Positions 12,800 through 24,734 are shown, numbered from the stretch's first letter. The stretch is 64,000 bases of DNA from Tubulanus polymorphus (GCF_964204645.1 NC_134030.1:11778278-11842277), one strand, 5' to 3'. The notes: generated from the sequence alone by a model not told the origin. Program-made: numbers and translations.

Positions 12800-14500
12800 C
12801 TGAAATGGAACAAATAAATATACAGTGGATCTTCATAATAACAAATATTATGGTAACAGATTCTTTGTTTACGCATGAACTTGATATAAAGTGATGATCG
12901 TAATATTGCAGATGACATAACAAATGATGACATTGAAAACAATAAGTAATACCAAACTAGAGTCAAAATAGAGATGATTTAAATAATGAGACAATTCCTC
13001 CAATGACTACAGGTGAATAATCAATGACCTTGAAACTCAACATAATCACAGCATATGGCATTGGCAATAATTGCCGGTTAAAACTGATTCGGGTAAATGG
13101 ACTTTTCCACAGACCAAGCTAATGGGAATCCAGGAAGAAAGCCACTTAATAATTGGATGGATATATGAAAGCTGTGGGTACTGGAGTGTGTAATGGGTAG
13201 TGTAGTGTGATCTGTGTGCATTTGTGGCCAGCACACAGATCACATTGTTCATTGGGGTTTAGTCCAGGACTCGCAAGATTTTCAACAACACGGAAGTAAC
13301 GTGTAATAAATGATGACTTGAATTGCATGACTACCTACCACCCCTCATTATTGTTGGAAAACTAAACGTTCCGCACTGACTAAAAATTAGTAATAATAAT
13401 TAATAACATTTTAGAAATGGCCAGAATTTAAACTTAGGTTCTATCTCATTTTTATTTTACAATTGCGATTGGTATAATTGTTTTTTAAACGGCCGTTAAG
13501 GCTTCATGTTTCGTCTGCAATTCACTGCAAATAGTTACGCAACTACGCACATTTCAGTGTTTTTGGCAGCTGTACACTCAATCGGCACCGTTCGTGACTA
13601 GCTTCACTGCGGAATTATCATTAATTAACATCGCCATATCACATCATCAACTTATATTGTGCCTTAAAACCCTAACAGCCGAAATAATTGAAATGCACAC
13701 ACGATTTCTATAATTGAAAATTGAGAGAGTGGCCTTTGTTTGTGTTCTGCTGCTTCGCGTAAATCCAGCGCAGGGGCGCCACCGCGTGAAGTGGGGCCAA
13801 TACGTCCAGTGTCCAAATGGCACTGCTGAAGAGTACGATACCGGATGTCTCATTTACCAGGTATAAAACATACCCATTTTCAAAAGATTGCTCAGAACTT
13901 ACGCCGCCGAGCAATTGCCCTGCTCGGTGTACTGCTCGGGCATTCTACTCCTTTTCAATCGTTAGTAGATCCGCGCAAATACATGCTGCTCGGCTATCAC
14001 TGCTCGGTTTCGATCGTTAGTAGATCCGCGCAAATACGAGCTGCTGGGAACTCTGCTCAGTTTCAATATGAATAAAAAAGCGGTATGTTTGTATTTTTTG
14101 ACATTACGTGGATGGATGGATTCTGACTAGTAAAATGCGGTCAATCTATACCGCGTCGCTAATACATTTGTAAACGAGCGTCAGCAATCAGCCGCGTGTG
14201 TGCGAATATAGGTTACAGTACGGTTATGCCAGTTAGTAGTCACCTGAGCGAGTCTATAGCACAGTGAATTCAATGATTATACAATGTATACACAGCACTC
14301 TCGCACATCGGCAGGCACTAATTAAGACAAACTAATTTTTATGAATTCATGTACTTATCATTTTGGTCAGTTTCTTGTTAAATGTGGCCGTGAGTGTCTG
14401 AAACGCTATGGTTGTATCTTGCATTGCAAGTCACTTCGGGTTCACTTAGCAGTATGCCACTTCCAGGATACAGACTGCTTTATTTCCGGGCATATGAGCA
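12800..14500. other. Region upstream of GPR89: promoter candidate, hairpin and short repeats
   Basis: This stretch should include the GPR89 promoter and first exon, but no start site can be proved. A 13-bp stem hairpin lies at 13207-13243 (GTGATCTGTGTGC and its complement). A 55-bp tandem duplication around 13905-14070 repeats GTTAGTAGATCCGCGCAAAT. A relic of composite repeat CR-1 (CCTTGAAACTCA...) is seen near 13027. Overlapping open frames here share no family resemblance. Confidence 0.4.
13608..13637 (-). CDS. Candidate GPR89 first coding exon (weak)
   Basis: An ATG (complement of 13635-13637) opens ten codons reading MAMLINDNSA, followed by a GTGAAG donor-like sequence in phase 0, which would join the exon at 12740-12799. 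Family N-termini are about 14 residues and more hydrophobic (serine-rich, ending near SQ), so the match is poor. It is offered only because no better start was found in the 1.5 kb upstream. Confidence 0.2.
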
Positions 14501-14505
14501 GAGGG

Positions 14506-14716
14506 GTCAGCCAGAGAAAATCAGAAGTCAATGGAACTAATTTCAAGGGTGTTCAACACAATCTGAAAGATACCATCGATAATTGGATTCGAAATAAAAT
14601 TCAGAACTTCTAGTTGCAAAAGGAAATGGGAGTTTAACCCACCAGCTGTTTCGAGTATTGGAGGTGTTTGGGAAAGACTTATCAGATCCATCAGAAGTGT
14701 TTTGTGTGCACGATAG
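14506..14716 (+). pseudogene. BEL/Pao integrase C-terminal fragment
   Basis: Frame 1 reads [20 protein letters not shown] then KIQNF and a stop. After a one-base shift the reading continues [20 protein letters not shown]. This order (NGTNF, NPP, GGVWERxIRS) is typical of the integrase catalytic core end and its junction in BEL/Pao pol proteins. An in-frame stop, a frameshift and the lack of any flanking pol show it is dead. A perfect 70-bp palindrome interrupts the sequence just downstream, and TGTTTTGTGTGCA recurs on both sides of it. Confidence 0.75.
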
Positions 14717-14744
14717 GTAGAACACAATATCCGTGTTGACGCGA

Positions 14745-14814
14745 TGAGGAGAGAATCCCACAATGATAATAAAAAGTCCGGACTTTTTATTATCATTGTG
14801 GGATTCTCTCCTCA
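14745..14814. repeat. Perfect 70-bp palindrome
   Basis: Two 35-bp arms meet at 14779/14780 without a spacer (centre AAGTCC|GGACTT) and begin and end TGAGGAGAGAATCCCACAAT. Each arm carries GAGAATCCCACAAT, a motif also seen near 62157 and 62272. It is inserted in BEL integrase sequence, with TGTTTTGTGTGCA present on both sides. It could be a miniature fold-back element or an inverted-duplication artefact of assembly. Confidence 0.8.
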
Positions 14815-14902
14815 CTGTTTTGTGTGCAATGAGAGCTTGTTAACCCACATGTGTTAACCTCATAATATAACCCTCGATATATAAATGAATATATCCATCT
14901 GA

Positions 14903-15949
14903 CAGTGCTTCATCTAGCATTAAAAAAGGGCAGGGTGCTGATTTCAAATAAGGGCATTTTTGTGCGTGATTCCATCGGAGCCAGGGCACATAATAACGCG
15001 CTCACGTCTGTTTTAGGGGCAAACTGTAATGTTCCCTATTGCATAGAATCGAGGTACCCCCTACTATGATTGAGGACTAGAAACTATGTTTAACTCTGAT
15101 TTTGCCATGAGTGACACACTTAACCACAGTACATCCTTATACCTATGCCGGTCAAAAGTTAATCTAGATAGGGCTTTCAAAATGATTTGGAAAACCAGTT
15201 GCAGACAAAAAAATTGCAGAAAAAAGCAATCTCAAGTAGCAAATACAGCGAAAAAGAGCCAGCAATAGTGTATAGGCTTACATTAAATTGCATATTTTTA
15301 ATCTTAGAAATATCAAATTAATTGATCTAAATTGATAGTGTTAGTGATTGGCAAGTAACTGTTGATAATTGGTAAGCAGCCAGCTTAAGAACACATTATT
15401 GCTATTAGGCTACTTAAACTAATTGTCTGTGCGAGTCTCTCTGTGAGTTCACCGAACAAAGTTTTTCACCTTGTGTATATTGAATTTGTCTAATAGTCTA
15501 GATAAAAAGATCCAGAGCATCACGATGTGTTCAAAACGAAACAATCCATCAATATACACTACCAGCTTTACAACGGCAGTCGCTAGAATGATTGGCAGTA
15601 GTTTGGAAGTCAGCCAATTTCCTGGAAACTAGGCCACGCGTCTGAGGCACGTTTTCACACGATGCACACTGACTGCAGTACATTTGAATATAACCACTGA
15701 TCACATGAGCTACTATCGTTGATATCATACGAGATATTTCATAGCCGTTGCAGGAAACTTACTAACAGTCTGATGCGTCGGCTTATTTTGAAAGGCCTGA
15801 CTTATTACTAGTGACTGACAAGGGCAGGATGGCAGACCTACTGCAAGTGATGAGGGCACAAGGGCGAGCATGGGACACAAGGGCACAAGGGCGGCTATTT
15901 TAGGGGGCGGGGCGGACCGCCCTTCTATTTTTGGCTAGATGAAGCACTG
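14903..15949. mobile_element. TIR element with CAGTGCTTCATCTAG ends, about 1.05 kb
   Basis: CAGTGCTTCATCTAG at the left end is answered by CTAGATGAAGCACTG at the right. The CAGTG terminus is hAT-like, but I see no clean 8-bp target duplication (the flanks CATCTGA and ATCAGATG are complementary rather than direct). The subterminal parts are rich in GGGCACAAGGGC blocks. No transposase frame is visible. Confidence 0.6.
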
Positions 15950-16221
15950 ATCAGATGATATGACTCAAAACCTCCTGAAATCTTAGGAGTATAGGATAAA
16001 GATAAGATACTGTAGATTCTTATTTTGATAAGATGGTCCAAGATAACCCGGCAAACGAATGAATTACTGAATGAAACATAAACTGCCTTTATCTTATAGA
16101 AATAGACTACTGCATTTTATTGAAAACAAGATCAACACAGCTGACCTAAAAGGTCATAGTAGCACAGGCCACAAATTAAAATGTACAACTTATCAAAATG
16201 CAACATTTAACCTCTTTGCTG

Positions 16222-16425
16222 CCGATAATTTGCTGGAGAAACAAGTTAGAATTCTATTTTGGCGACGCAGATCTTGAAAATAAAGCGTCGAAAACTCAAA
16301 CAGAAATTTTGTATCATGCTTTGGGACCGGATTTTCAAGAGGTTAGTAGGAACTTCATTTTCGCACAAGGGGAAGATGATGATGACTATACCCATATCTT
16401 GAAAAAGTTTAAAGAATACTTATAA
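16222..16425 (+). pseudogene. LTR-retrotransposon gag-like fragment
   Basis: The frame reads KLEFYFGDADLENKASKTQ, ILYHALGPDFQEV and FIFAQGEDDDDYTHILKKF before a stop. The pattern of a phage-like capsid helix bundle (LLHxxGPEA..., then GEDxDDYxxLxxKFEEY) is characteristic of Gag capsid regions of Ty3/gypsy-type elements and their domesticated derivatives. There is no methionine-led full protein, zinc knuckle or pol nearby. The 5' part is in another frame, so it is a truncated relic. Confidence 0.55.
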
Positions 16426-17413
16426 TAATTATATATAAAATATTGTTGAAATCTAGCTCAAAACAAAGCAAATGGATTATTATTTAGTTAGCCTTTTATT
16501 ATTAGTATTATTTTCTGCTATTCTTTACTAAAATTCATTTAGCAAATAATAATATTCATAATTGGTATATTCAAATCAATTTGCAATATAGACCTGAGTG
16601 ACAGGTCTTTAGTAATATAAAAGAAAAGGTAGTTGATGAAGCGTGAGCGTATAGGAAAAACTTTACAGGCGTCGAGACGGCAAAATTCGTAGTTATCTTC
16701 TTGTCCTTTTGTTTTCGAATGGTGCTAATTTCTAAATTAACAACCAGGTCAAAATTCAATCTTGCAAAAAACCAGTCTCAGTCTGACTCAGTTTCACTTC
16801 GAAAAGTCGGGTTACAGTGGTGAAGTGGTTTAAACCATCGAATAATTCTTGATACACTAATCTAAATCGAAATAGTAGTGACAAACAGTGCCACGGGTAA
16901 GCCAAAGACCAAAAATTAATATCAATAAATAATTCAGTTGGGAAATTAGGTCGTCTTTTTTCTGGCAGAAAATTGAATTTCATTATCTTAAAAGCCCAAA
17001 TTTTCTATAACCAGAAATGAATCAAACTTAAGTTGCAGTTTCATCGTCTTCCTCCTCCCCAAACCCTCTGGCATTATTTTTCCAAGTTTTATTTAAGAAT
17101 TGATATGCTTTGGGCCCAAAGTACAATTTCAATATGAAAAAAAATTGATCAAAGTTACTTTCCAGTTCCATGGGAATGACAACAATTAATTGTCTGTGTT
17201 CCTGGTCACTGACAATATTTTGAGCGTATTTCGTTATACACTCAAAATACACAATACATGCACAATACACAATATCAATATACACGAGGTTGTTTTCGAA
17301 TCGAAATGATTTGTTAGTATAAAAAATTAAATCAAGCTGTGACGAAGCGTCCGTCACTTAGATTTCATCTATTAGGCCTACATATTATGACTTTGAGCTC
17401 TCCCCATTCCAAC
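16426..17413. other. AT-rich spacer with two minus-strand open frames of unknown nature
   Basis: Minus-strand frames 17028-17357 (109 codons, ends with an acidic GEEEDDE tail) and 16756-16983 (75 codons) are both methionine-led and complete. I recognise no domain. Their proximity and shared strand could mean one decayed gene, perhaps from a retroelement, but chance open frames in AT-rich DNA are equally likely. Confidence 0.25.
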
Positions 17414-17415
17414 TA

Positions 17416-19491
17416 GTCTAGTACCTAGCCGTTGTTCCTGAAACAACGTCTAGGGCGAAAGTGCTCATATAAGGTTAATTTTCGTCCCTCATTTTGAGGG
17501 ACGAGGCTTTGAGCGAAGCAACATAACAAATATGGCGGCTTTTCATGGTGCATGATGGGAGTGTAAATTACGGATTAGAACTCAAACTTGGTGCCAATGC
17601 AGATATTATTCTTGTTTCAAATTATTAAGGTTAAAATTAACCAAAATTTATGCGTTTTATCAACAAAAAATAACATTTAGAGTAATTTTAGAGAGACATA
17701 TTGAATTTTCACATTTTATTAATTTCGTCCGTATTGGAAATCCCGATAGTGGCAATCAATTCAATTCAAATCAAATCAATAAATTCTTCGGTTTGCGATT
17801 TAAATCATCAAAAAATTTATTATAAAACAAGTTTTCAAAGTCAACAAGGTAACTAATTTATTTATTTTAGTACAAAGGTTAGATTTGACACTAAAATCAG
17901 GGTGCTATTGCACTTTTGTACCCCCCTCCCAGAAATTTTTATTTCTGTATATTATTGATAAGGGAGGTCTGTAGAGTCAAAATAAATTACTTTTGACAAA
18001 AAAAAAATACTTTTTCCAAGCCAAAATTCTGATAATTTGGGGCCGATTTCCTCGATTCAAACCGACAGGTCGGCCATATTTCCGCACTAATTACCACCTA
18101 AAAACATCTGAATAAATATATCTCAATAAATTTAATTGAATTGAATTGACAAAATTTCGTTTTTGGGCATATAACTTTTCTACATCAGAACATCTTTAAA
18201 TCAATAGCTAAGTATGAAATTAATGCAAACTAGTTAGTTACCTAATCGTTGGTGGTAAGCTTTTTATTATCGGATGGGCTTATACCAACGTTAGGGATGA
18301 CAAGGACCAAAACACGGTTGAAAAAAGTAACACTTCAAAAATATACTTTCTATTCACTTCAGTCCACAATTAATGGCTTAATTCACAAACTAACACAGGT
18401 ACCTTTCGAAATAATCCAATTTTATGTATGTTTCGAGTGGTTTATCAACATTATTTTGAGAAATTAATTAATTTCTCCACCAATTTCGCCATTGGCCGCC
18501 ATTTCTCTGTATTGCACATGTGGCATGATAAGACAAGGGGACCTACAAGGATTTATATAAAACTTTCAAGACGAAACGACAATTTTTATTTTTGATGGTT
18601 TTCCAACTTATATTTCAAATCTTCGTGTTTTCCATAATAAATAATAAAATAATAAATTCTGGTAAAAGAAAAATGTGAATAAGTGTCGATTTCTTAATTT
18701 TTTTCAATTTCGTCGTTTCGCTTCGTTAGTTTGAGCTGTTGTCCTTGCCTCAGTCCACAGGTGCCAGCACCTCCAGTAATTTTCAAAATGGCAGCTGTTG
18801 ACCCGACGGAAATTTACTCTCACTTTACGGCCGATTTGCACATGGATTAAGATCGTCAGGTGAGGTGTTATAGGTATCAGACAAACTACGAATCTGTTGT
18901 GCGTCGATTACAACAAAAATTAGACGGATATCTTAAGAGACAATGAAATGCCAGGCAAATTACTCGTCAGTCAAATTGGCTGACGAAGATTTCATACAAA
19001 AATGACCTTCCCATTCCTGACTGTGGTTTGTGAAAATATCCGATTGTGAAACTAAACCACAGACAGGTTACTGACTAAATGCAAACATACGCGTCATTTT
19101 CAGAGATGGTTATGTTTAAAAACATGGTTTTTGCAAAGTTTTAATGTCATGACATTTCAGTGGAGGGTTAGAAACTTTGATTGACATCCAATAAAATGGC
19201 GTCGTTGACGTCGCGAATCGGCGAATTTACACGCGATTAAGGGCCCAAAATATCAAAATTTCGACGTAGAAAAAGTAAGTTTTTTTGGGTCAAAAGTTAC
19301 TGATTATGAATCCCTCGACCTCTCTGATAATAAATATGCTGAAATAAAAATTTTTGGGAGGGGGTACGAAAGTGCAATAGCGCCAAAATCAGTTGTTGCA
19401 TTGCATTGCAATTTACAGGAGTTAACCTCTATATGATACTTTAGCGTCAGACGTTGTACGGAACCGTAACAACAACGAGTGGTATTCAGAC
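17416..19491 (+). mobile_element. TA-flanked TIR family T1, copy B (interrupted)
   Basis: This is a member of the same family as 11587-12325, in the opposite orientation, bounded by TA at 17414-17415 and 19492-19493. Its two halves (17416-17900 and 19385-19491) are separated by a different TIR element with its own 8-bp target duplication, so B was in place first. Confidence 0.8.
17901..19384. mobile_element. TIR element with 8-bp target duplication, 1484 bp
   Basis: The element begins GGTGCTATTGCACTTTTGTA and its right end, read on the other strand, begins GGCGCTATTGCACTTTCGTA; the ends match over about 44 bp. AAAATCAG lies directly outside both ends (17893-17900 and 19385-19392). An 8-bp duplication with GG ends could fit Merlin- or P-type elements; the superfamily is uncertain. 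The interior has no transposase, but a short frame opens at 18788 (MAAVDPTEIYSHF). It splits T1 copy B. Confidence 0.8.
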
Positions 19492-20038
19492 TACATTCCA
19501 ACAAGCTTTCTTTCAGTTTCACTTCACTTCAAATCACTGTCCAAAAAAATTCAAATATCTCCAATCTTACTGAAAGTGAAGTCTTCAAGATTGGAGATAT
19601 TTGAATGTTTTATGGATATAGCTATCTTAAATACTATTCTCCACAAAATGACTGCTGCAAATAGAGTGCATTTATTTCAAACATGGTGAATTTACCTGGG
19701 AGAAAAACATAATACAAGAATCCGTAAGGAAAGACATTTTGCCGGGTCGCGATTTTGGACGTATATCGTACTAATTATCGAAATTGATGAGTGTCAAAAA
19801 TTAAAAGAGAATTCAATTCAGGTTTATTGCTTTGAAAAATATTTGATGCGACGGTAAAATGGATTCGAGGCATTCATTGTCAATTCGTTAACCCACAACG
19901 CCCGCATATCTGTCACTTGCCTCTGATAATTTCATTTCATTCGAAAAAAAAATATGTTCTGAAAAACGCTAAATTTAATATTGATATTTGAATTGAGTTG
20001 AAGGTCAAGAGGAGAAATTCAATTCAAAACTATATTAA

Positions 20039-21327
20039 GCAAAAGGTAGAAAGTTTCTAATGTCCGATCGACAGTACCGGTAGCGCCGCTACTTAGCAAT
20101 AATAAGAACTAATGTTATTGACGATGTTTTGTTAAGTGGAAAGACGCCGAGTACCAGTATATATCCGATAGGTTCGAATCCCCAATTTCTTCGGGATGAT
20201 TTGATTTTAAAATAGCGATCGTTTTAATAGATTTGGTGTACCTTATTAAACTTAACCACCGTCAACACACCTGCCCGATGTGAAACAGGGGACGTCCTAT
20301 TCCAATGACGCTAAAGATTTTGTGTGAATTTTATGGTACTGTAACGGCGGTATGAATTAAATTCAGCTTAGACTGAGAGTAAAAAGTATTTTAAGGCAAA
20401 CTCTAATGGGCTAACTGCACATCGTCGAAAGACTTCTCATCCATCGATACTTGATAAAAATGAAATAAAACATCTAGTTCCAATTATCTCATGTAAGCAT
20501 AACATTTATTTTGAAAATCTCAACCATACATCAAAACATTTTAAAGCCTTCTATATCAAATGCAATCTTTTGCTAACATAAACAATAGACAAATGGCCAT
20601 ATCTCTATCATATTAATTATATCACGAATGCTAAATATTGCGATATTAATTGAAATCATTCAACCAACAAATGAATTTAGTTAACATAATATCATCACAA
20701 ACCATTCATATCCTTGGCAAAGGACTTATAAGCTTTTAGAATATCCAAACAGGAAAACTTTAGTCTCATTTCTATGCGAGTAGAAATACATTATCATTAT
20801 CTTTGCATTATATATAACATCCATATCTGTGCATTATATATATGTTTATAATGTCATATCTCTTAATAATAATCAATCCAATAATTAGATTAATAATACT
20901 AATTTATTTATAAATTAATAATTGGTAATTAAACTATCAACTCTGCTATAATTGAGTTACACATGAGGTAAAAAAATTATGACATAAAAACTCCTGTCAG
21001 AGTAATAGAAGTAACTGTCTAATACATGAAATAACACATTTTATACAATGAACTGAGCTCTGAATCTGATGAAAATATTCAATCTGAGATCTTACGAATG
21101 ATGTTATTTTAGCCCTCTACTTCTGAAAACTGAATAGCGCGCTGTGAACTTCAACTTCAAAACAAATTTGTTGAACAGCAGTGTATCGAAAAACTGTACG
21201 TACAGTGTACCGCGAACTGAACGCGGCGTCTTCTCACTTAGAAAATTATCGACTTGACAGATTAGTTCGATTTTCGACCGCAGCGGCGCTATACGACATT
21301 GGACAAAAGAAACTTTCTACCTTTTGC
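20039..21327. mobile_element. Non-autonomous TIR element A with 9-bp duplication
   Basis: Inverted ends of about 50 bp start GCAAAAGGTAGAAAGTTTCT and share GCGCCGCT at their inner edge. CTATATTAA is duplicated outside (20030-20038 and 21328-21336). The first 15 bases match the ends of the neighbouring 4.79 kb element except for one base, so A is probably a deletion or miniature derivative of that family. The interior is AT-rich with no frame of note. Confidence 0.85.
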
Positions 21328-21501
21328 CTATATTAAGCGCAAAAGGTTGAAAGCCTGTTTTGGTCGATGGCTAGTGACGTCATCAAGATCGCCTTTTTGT
21401 TACTCCCAAAGCTGAACAACTCACTTTTAACGGTTAACCGCTGAATTTGAATTTGCTGTCAAGTGTATTCTTGCTGGCTGTTGATTAAAAGATTGTGAAT
21501 C

Positions 21502-21678
21502 ATGTTTTCCGAACGTGTTAAGCTTGTCTCCGGACCAGTTGGTGGGAATATTGGTTTGAAAAAAGAGGTAGATTGCAAGATTATAAAAAACTCACTGGGT
21601 AACACTAGTGAACGCCGCGAGCATCGCCATCGTGCACGGTGGTGCAGGTCGCGACCGCGCGGCGGCAGGGCTTTTTAA
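21502..21678 (+). CDS. Short open frame near left end of transposon B (weak)
   Basis: ATG at 21502 opens 58 codons starting MFSERVKLVSGPVGGNIGLK and ending in an arginine-rich tail, just inside the TIR of the 4.79 kb element. A GAG-GTAGAT junction after codon 22 could be a donor. I recognise no family. It may be a second transposon gene on the strand opposite to the transposase, or chance. Confidence 0.2.
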   Translation: MFSERVKLVSGPVGGNIGLKKEVDCKIIKNSLGNTSERREHRHRARWCRSRPRGGRAF

Positions 21679-21833
21679 TTTTGGCTTTTGCCAGTTTTGG
21701 AGTCTTGTTATTGCCACCATGGCCACGTTACCACCACACTCACATTGTCGCTAAAATATGTCTTTAAATTGAATTTGTGAAAACAATTTTTCAAAACTGG
21801 CCATCTAGGTTTTTTAATACCTTGATCTCTTCT

Positions 21834-23246
21834 TTACTCTGAGCTTTTTGGAGCCTGACTTTCCTTTACTAAGCAGAGATGATATGACGCTTGGTCCATG
21901 ACTATAAGGGAAGGTTCCTCTAATGCTGGAATCAATTGGTCCTCGAGCCATGTTTCGAATATGTCTCCTGAAAAGCACATAGAATATGATTAGTTGCGAA
22001 ATTGATGATTGATGTAGGCTGTAGGCGATCAGCATTTTTCATACGACTATTAGAGAGTGATATTTTTGATGGGTATACTTTTTTGAGATATCAGTTGTCA
22101 CACAATCAGAGCAATTTATGCTATGGAGGGGCTGGCTGCTCAAAGGTTGTTTTAAATCAACTTTTGAGCAACCGGCCCCTGGGCCTAGTTTCACAAAAGT
22201 TTCGGCTCAACTCCAGAACAGGTAAAAGTAGATCTGCGCAGAATCTAATCACAGCGGACTGGTATTTGAAATTAATCCGCATGGACTGTATTCGACTGAT
22301 TCTAACCGTCGACCGATTTTACTCGTCGACAATGTCTACAATCCTAAATGTCGACCGATTCTACTCGTCGACAATGTTTGCAACCCTAATTGTTGACCAA
22401 TTGTACTCGTCGACAATGTCGACAACCCTGATTGTAGACCATTTTTACTCGTCGACAATGTCTACACACCTGATTGTAGACCATTTTTACTCGTCGACAA
22501 TGTCTACAACCCTGATTGTCATCCGATTCTATTCGTCGACAATGTCTACACACCTGATTGTAGACCATTTTTACTCGTCGACAATGTCTACAACCCTGAT
22601 TGTCATCCGATTCTATTCGTCGACAATGTCTACAACCCTGATTTTCGACCATTTGTACTCGTCGACAATGTCTAGAATCCTGATTGTCGACCGATTTTAC
22701 TCGACAATCAGGGTTGTAGACATTGTCGACGAGTACAAATGGTCTACAATCAGGGTTGTAGACATTGTCGACGAATAGAATCGGATGACAATTAGGGTTG
22801 TAGACATTGTCGACGAGTAAAAATGGTCTACAATCAGGTGTGTAGACATTGTCGACGAGTAAAAATGGTCTACAATCAGGGTTGTCATGTTTTCAACGAG
22901 GACAATAATTCAAACTTAACCAATAGGACCTTTACCAGATATTTACCACCAAAACTGACTGAGCTAGGCAATCTGATATGCTCTGAAGCCAAGTTGAAAT
23001 AGACATTAATATGGATATTGAAAACAAAGACTTAATAATATTTACCATCCATTTGGTGATGATAATCTCCAGAACCATTTTTTGCTTCAAAAACCAGGTT
23101 TGCACCTGGCACAAAGCCATTTCGACTTCCTGCATCTAAAATGATTAGGCGTGCACCTTTACCATTTTGCTCTACTCGTCCGCAATCCTTACATGGTGGA
23201 TGGGAAAAGTTGGTCATTCCTTTTTCCCAATTTTCTGTCCATTCGC
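21834..23246 (-). CDS. DDE-superfamily transposase, two exons, partial
   Basis: Exon 23046-23246 (acceptor TTCAACAG, donor GTAAAT) reads GEWTENWEKGMTNF, then KGARLIILDAGSRNGFVPGA and SGDYHHQMDG. Exon 21834-21967 continues in phase, DIFETWLEDQLIPAL, then LIVMDQASYHLCLVKE. The order GxxxGFVPxxLLF / GDYHxxMN / WxxxxLIPxL / VIDNAxYH is that of invertebrate DDE_3-type (IS630/Tc1-like) endonucleases. The aspartate of VMDQASYH is the likely second catalytic residue. The first (usually in DETW) and the third were not found, so further exons are missing or destroyed. A donor-like AGA-GTAAAG precedes the stop. It lies inside transposon B and is the probable source of that mobility. Confidence 0.7.
22306..22888. 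repeat. 42-bp minisatellite in inverted orientation
   Basis: About nine direct 42-bp units (22306-22696), each with GTCGAC and ACTCGTCGACAATGTC, are followed without a break by about four units in reverse orientation (22697-22888). Because 42 is divisible by three, frames stay open on both strands (repeats of FYSSTMSTTLIVDH), which creates a spurious 258-codon frame. The array lies in the intron between the two transposase exons. Confidence 0.9.
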
Positions 23247-23413
23247 CTGTTGAAGATAATAGTGATTCCAGGTTTAAAAACAGGTAACATACAATGTACT
23301 TTGTCTTAGCAGAGATAAGATGCATGTGAAAAATATGGGGAAAAAATTTCTGAATACTTAATTTTTGTATGAATATTTTTTTTCGAACATTTTTGCCTGG
23401 TAATTTCTTTATA

Positions 23414-23592
23414 CAGTCAACCCCGATATACCGCCCTCCCATTTACTGCCATCCCCGCCTTCTGCCAGGTTTTCTCAATGTAATATCTCAATACCAATAC
23501 ATAGTAATACACCCCCGATACACCCCCTATATTCTCTATACCGTCAATATTGTTCTGCATCGATGTGGGCAGTATATCGTGGGGGTTGACTG
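23414..23592. mobile_element. Miniature mariner/pogo-type element, 179 bp
   Basis: CAGTCAACCCCGATATACCG at the left and its complement at the right (ending GGGGGTTGACTG) are bounded by TA on both sides (23412-23413, 23593-23594). The CAGT ends and TA target are typical of pogo/Tigger relatives. It is nested in the larger transposon. Confidence 0.75.
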
Positions 23593-23636
23593 TAGTTTTA
23601 CTTGTAGGCTGTATATGTTCTTCTATCTGTGGGCTC

Positions 23637-23685
23637 TAATGCTAAGTTATTCTACTATTCAACACCCCCTGGTGACCATATAGAA
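23637..23685 (+). repeat. Fragment of composite repeat CR-1
   Basis: The sequence matches one 154-bp-unit junction (TAAGTTATTCTACTATTCAA then CCCCCTGGTGACCATAT) of the family seen at 2932-4183. It was later cut by the insertion starting at 23693. Confidence 0.7.
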
Positions 23686-23692
23686 TAACTAA

Positions 23693-24033
23693 GGCTAAAA
23701 AAAATTGATACCTTGTTTCTCCGCTCTGCTGAGCTTAAATGTTGACCCGGCCGGCCGCCTATCTACTTTATACATTACTTTTTTAAAAATCGTGATCAAT
23801 TTTACCATAACAGACCCGGCCGCTATAGAAATGAACTGTTTACAAAATTTATTATATATTAATTAAATATGCCGGCCACCTATCTACCCTATACATTACT
23901 TTTTTTTAAATCGTGATCAATTTTACCATAACAGACCCGGCCGCTATAGAAATGAACTGTTTATAAATTTCATCATATTTTACAAAAATGACCCGGCCGC
24001 TGCGGAGAAACAAGGTATCATTTTTGTTTAGCC
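23693..24033. mobile_element. 341-bp TIR element with TAACTAA duplication
   Basis: Left end GGCTAAAAAAAATTGATACC and the complement of the right end (GGCTAAACAAAAATGATACC) pair over about 32 bp, extending through TTGTTTCTCCGC. TAACTAA flanks both sides (23686-23692, 24034-24040). The interior is a roughly 120-bp tandem duplication carrying GACCCGGCCGC boxes. Confidence 0.8.
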
Positions 24034-24734
24034 TAACTAAAAAGTTTGTAGGCCTATTGTACGATTTTCTATAGGCCTGAATGTATATATTTACTCGATT
24101 TTATATAAGGTTAAGAAGCAATGTATATGCACTGGTGTTTATAGTGCTCTATTTCAGGTTTTCTCTTTCAGGAAAATATATTTTGTGAATAGATTACCGC
24201 TTGATTTTTTATGTTACAGGTTACTGCAAAATCATCAGTTATTGTGATGCGTGCCGATGTCTCTGGATGATTCTGACCATGTCTAGAACTTCAACATCCT
24301 TGACTTATCATCAATTGGCAGCAGTATACATACATGCATGTTCAGAGAGTGTATGAAGAGAGTGTATGGACACATCAACCTCGGTTCAAGGCTGTCCCTG
24401 ATTAAATTGTATAATCCATATAGATTGGTCCCATTTTAACTTACTCAACCGCTTGAATGTCTTGTTTGTTATTCGTAAATTTTCACTTATTCATTGATTG
24501 TTTCTGTAGAATTTTATATGTGATATATAAACGTGGAAACCAGGGCCCATTGCACTAAGAAAGACACTTGACATTTTTTTGGGACAGATCTTTCTATATG
24601 TTTATGTCCTCGAGGCATCTGAAGTTAAGAAAATTCCCTTTGAAAACTGGAAATGACATAATGAAATAAGTTGTGGAATGTTTAAATTCGACAAAATGAA
24701 TGTATTTTGCATTCCTAAGGCCCTATATATTTAC

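Noticed and set aside
22002-22778. 258-codon plus-strand frame
   Set aside because: It is translation of the 42-bp minisatellite; the unit length is a multiple of three, so all strands stay open.
22306-22888. CRISPR-like regular repeats
   Set aside because: Units are contiguous and diverged with no unique spacers, and the setting is an animal genome; it is a minisatellite.
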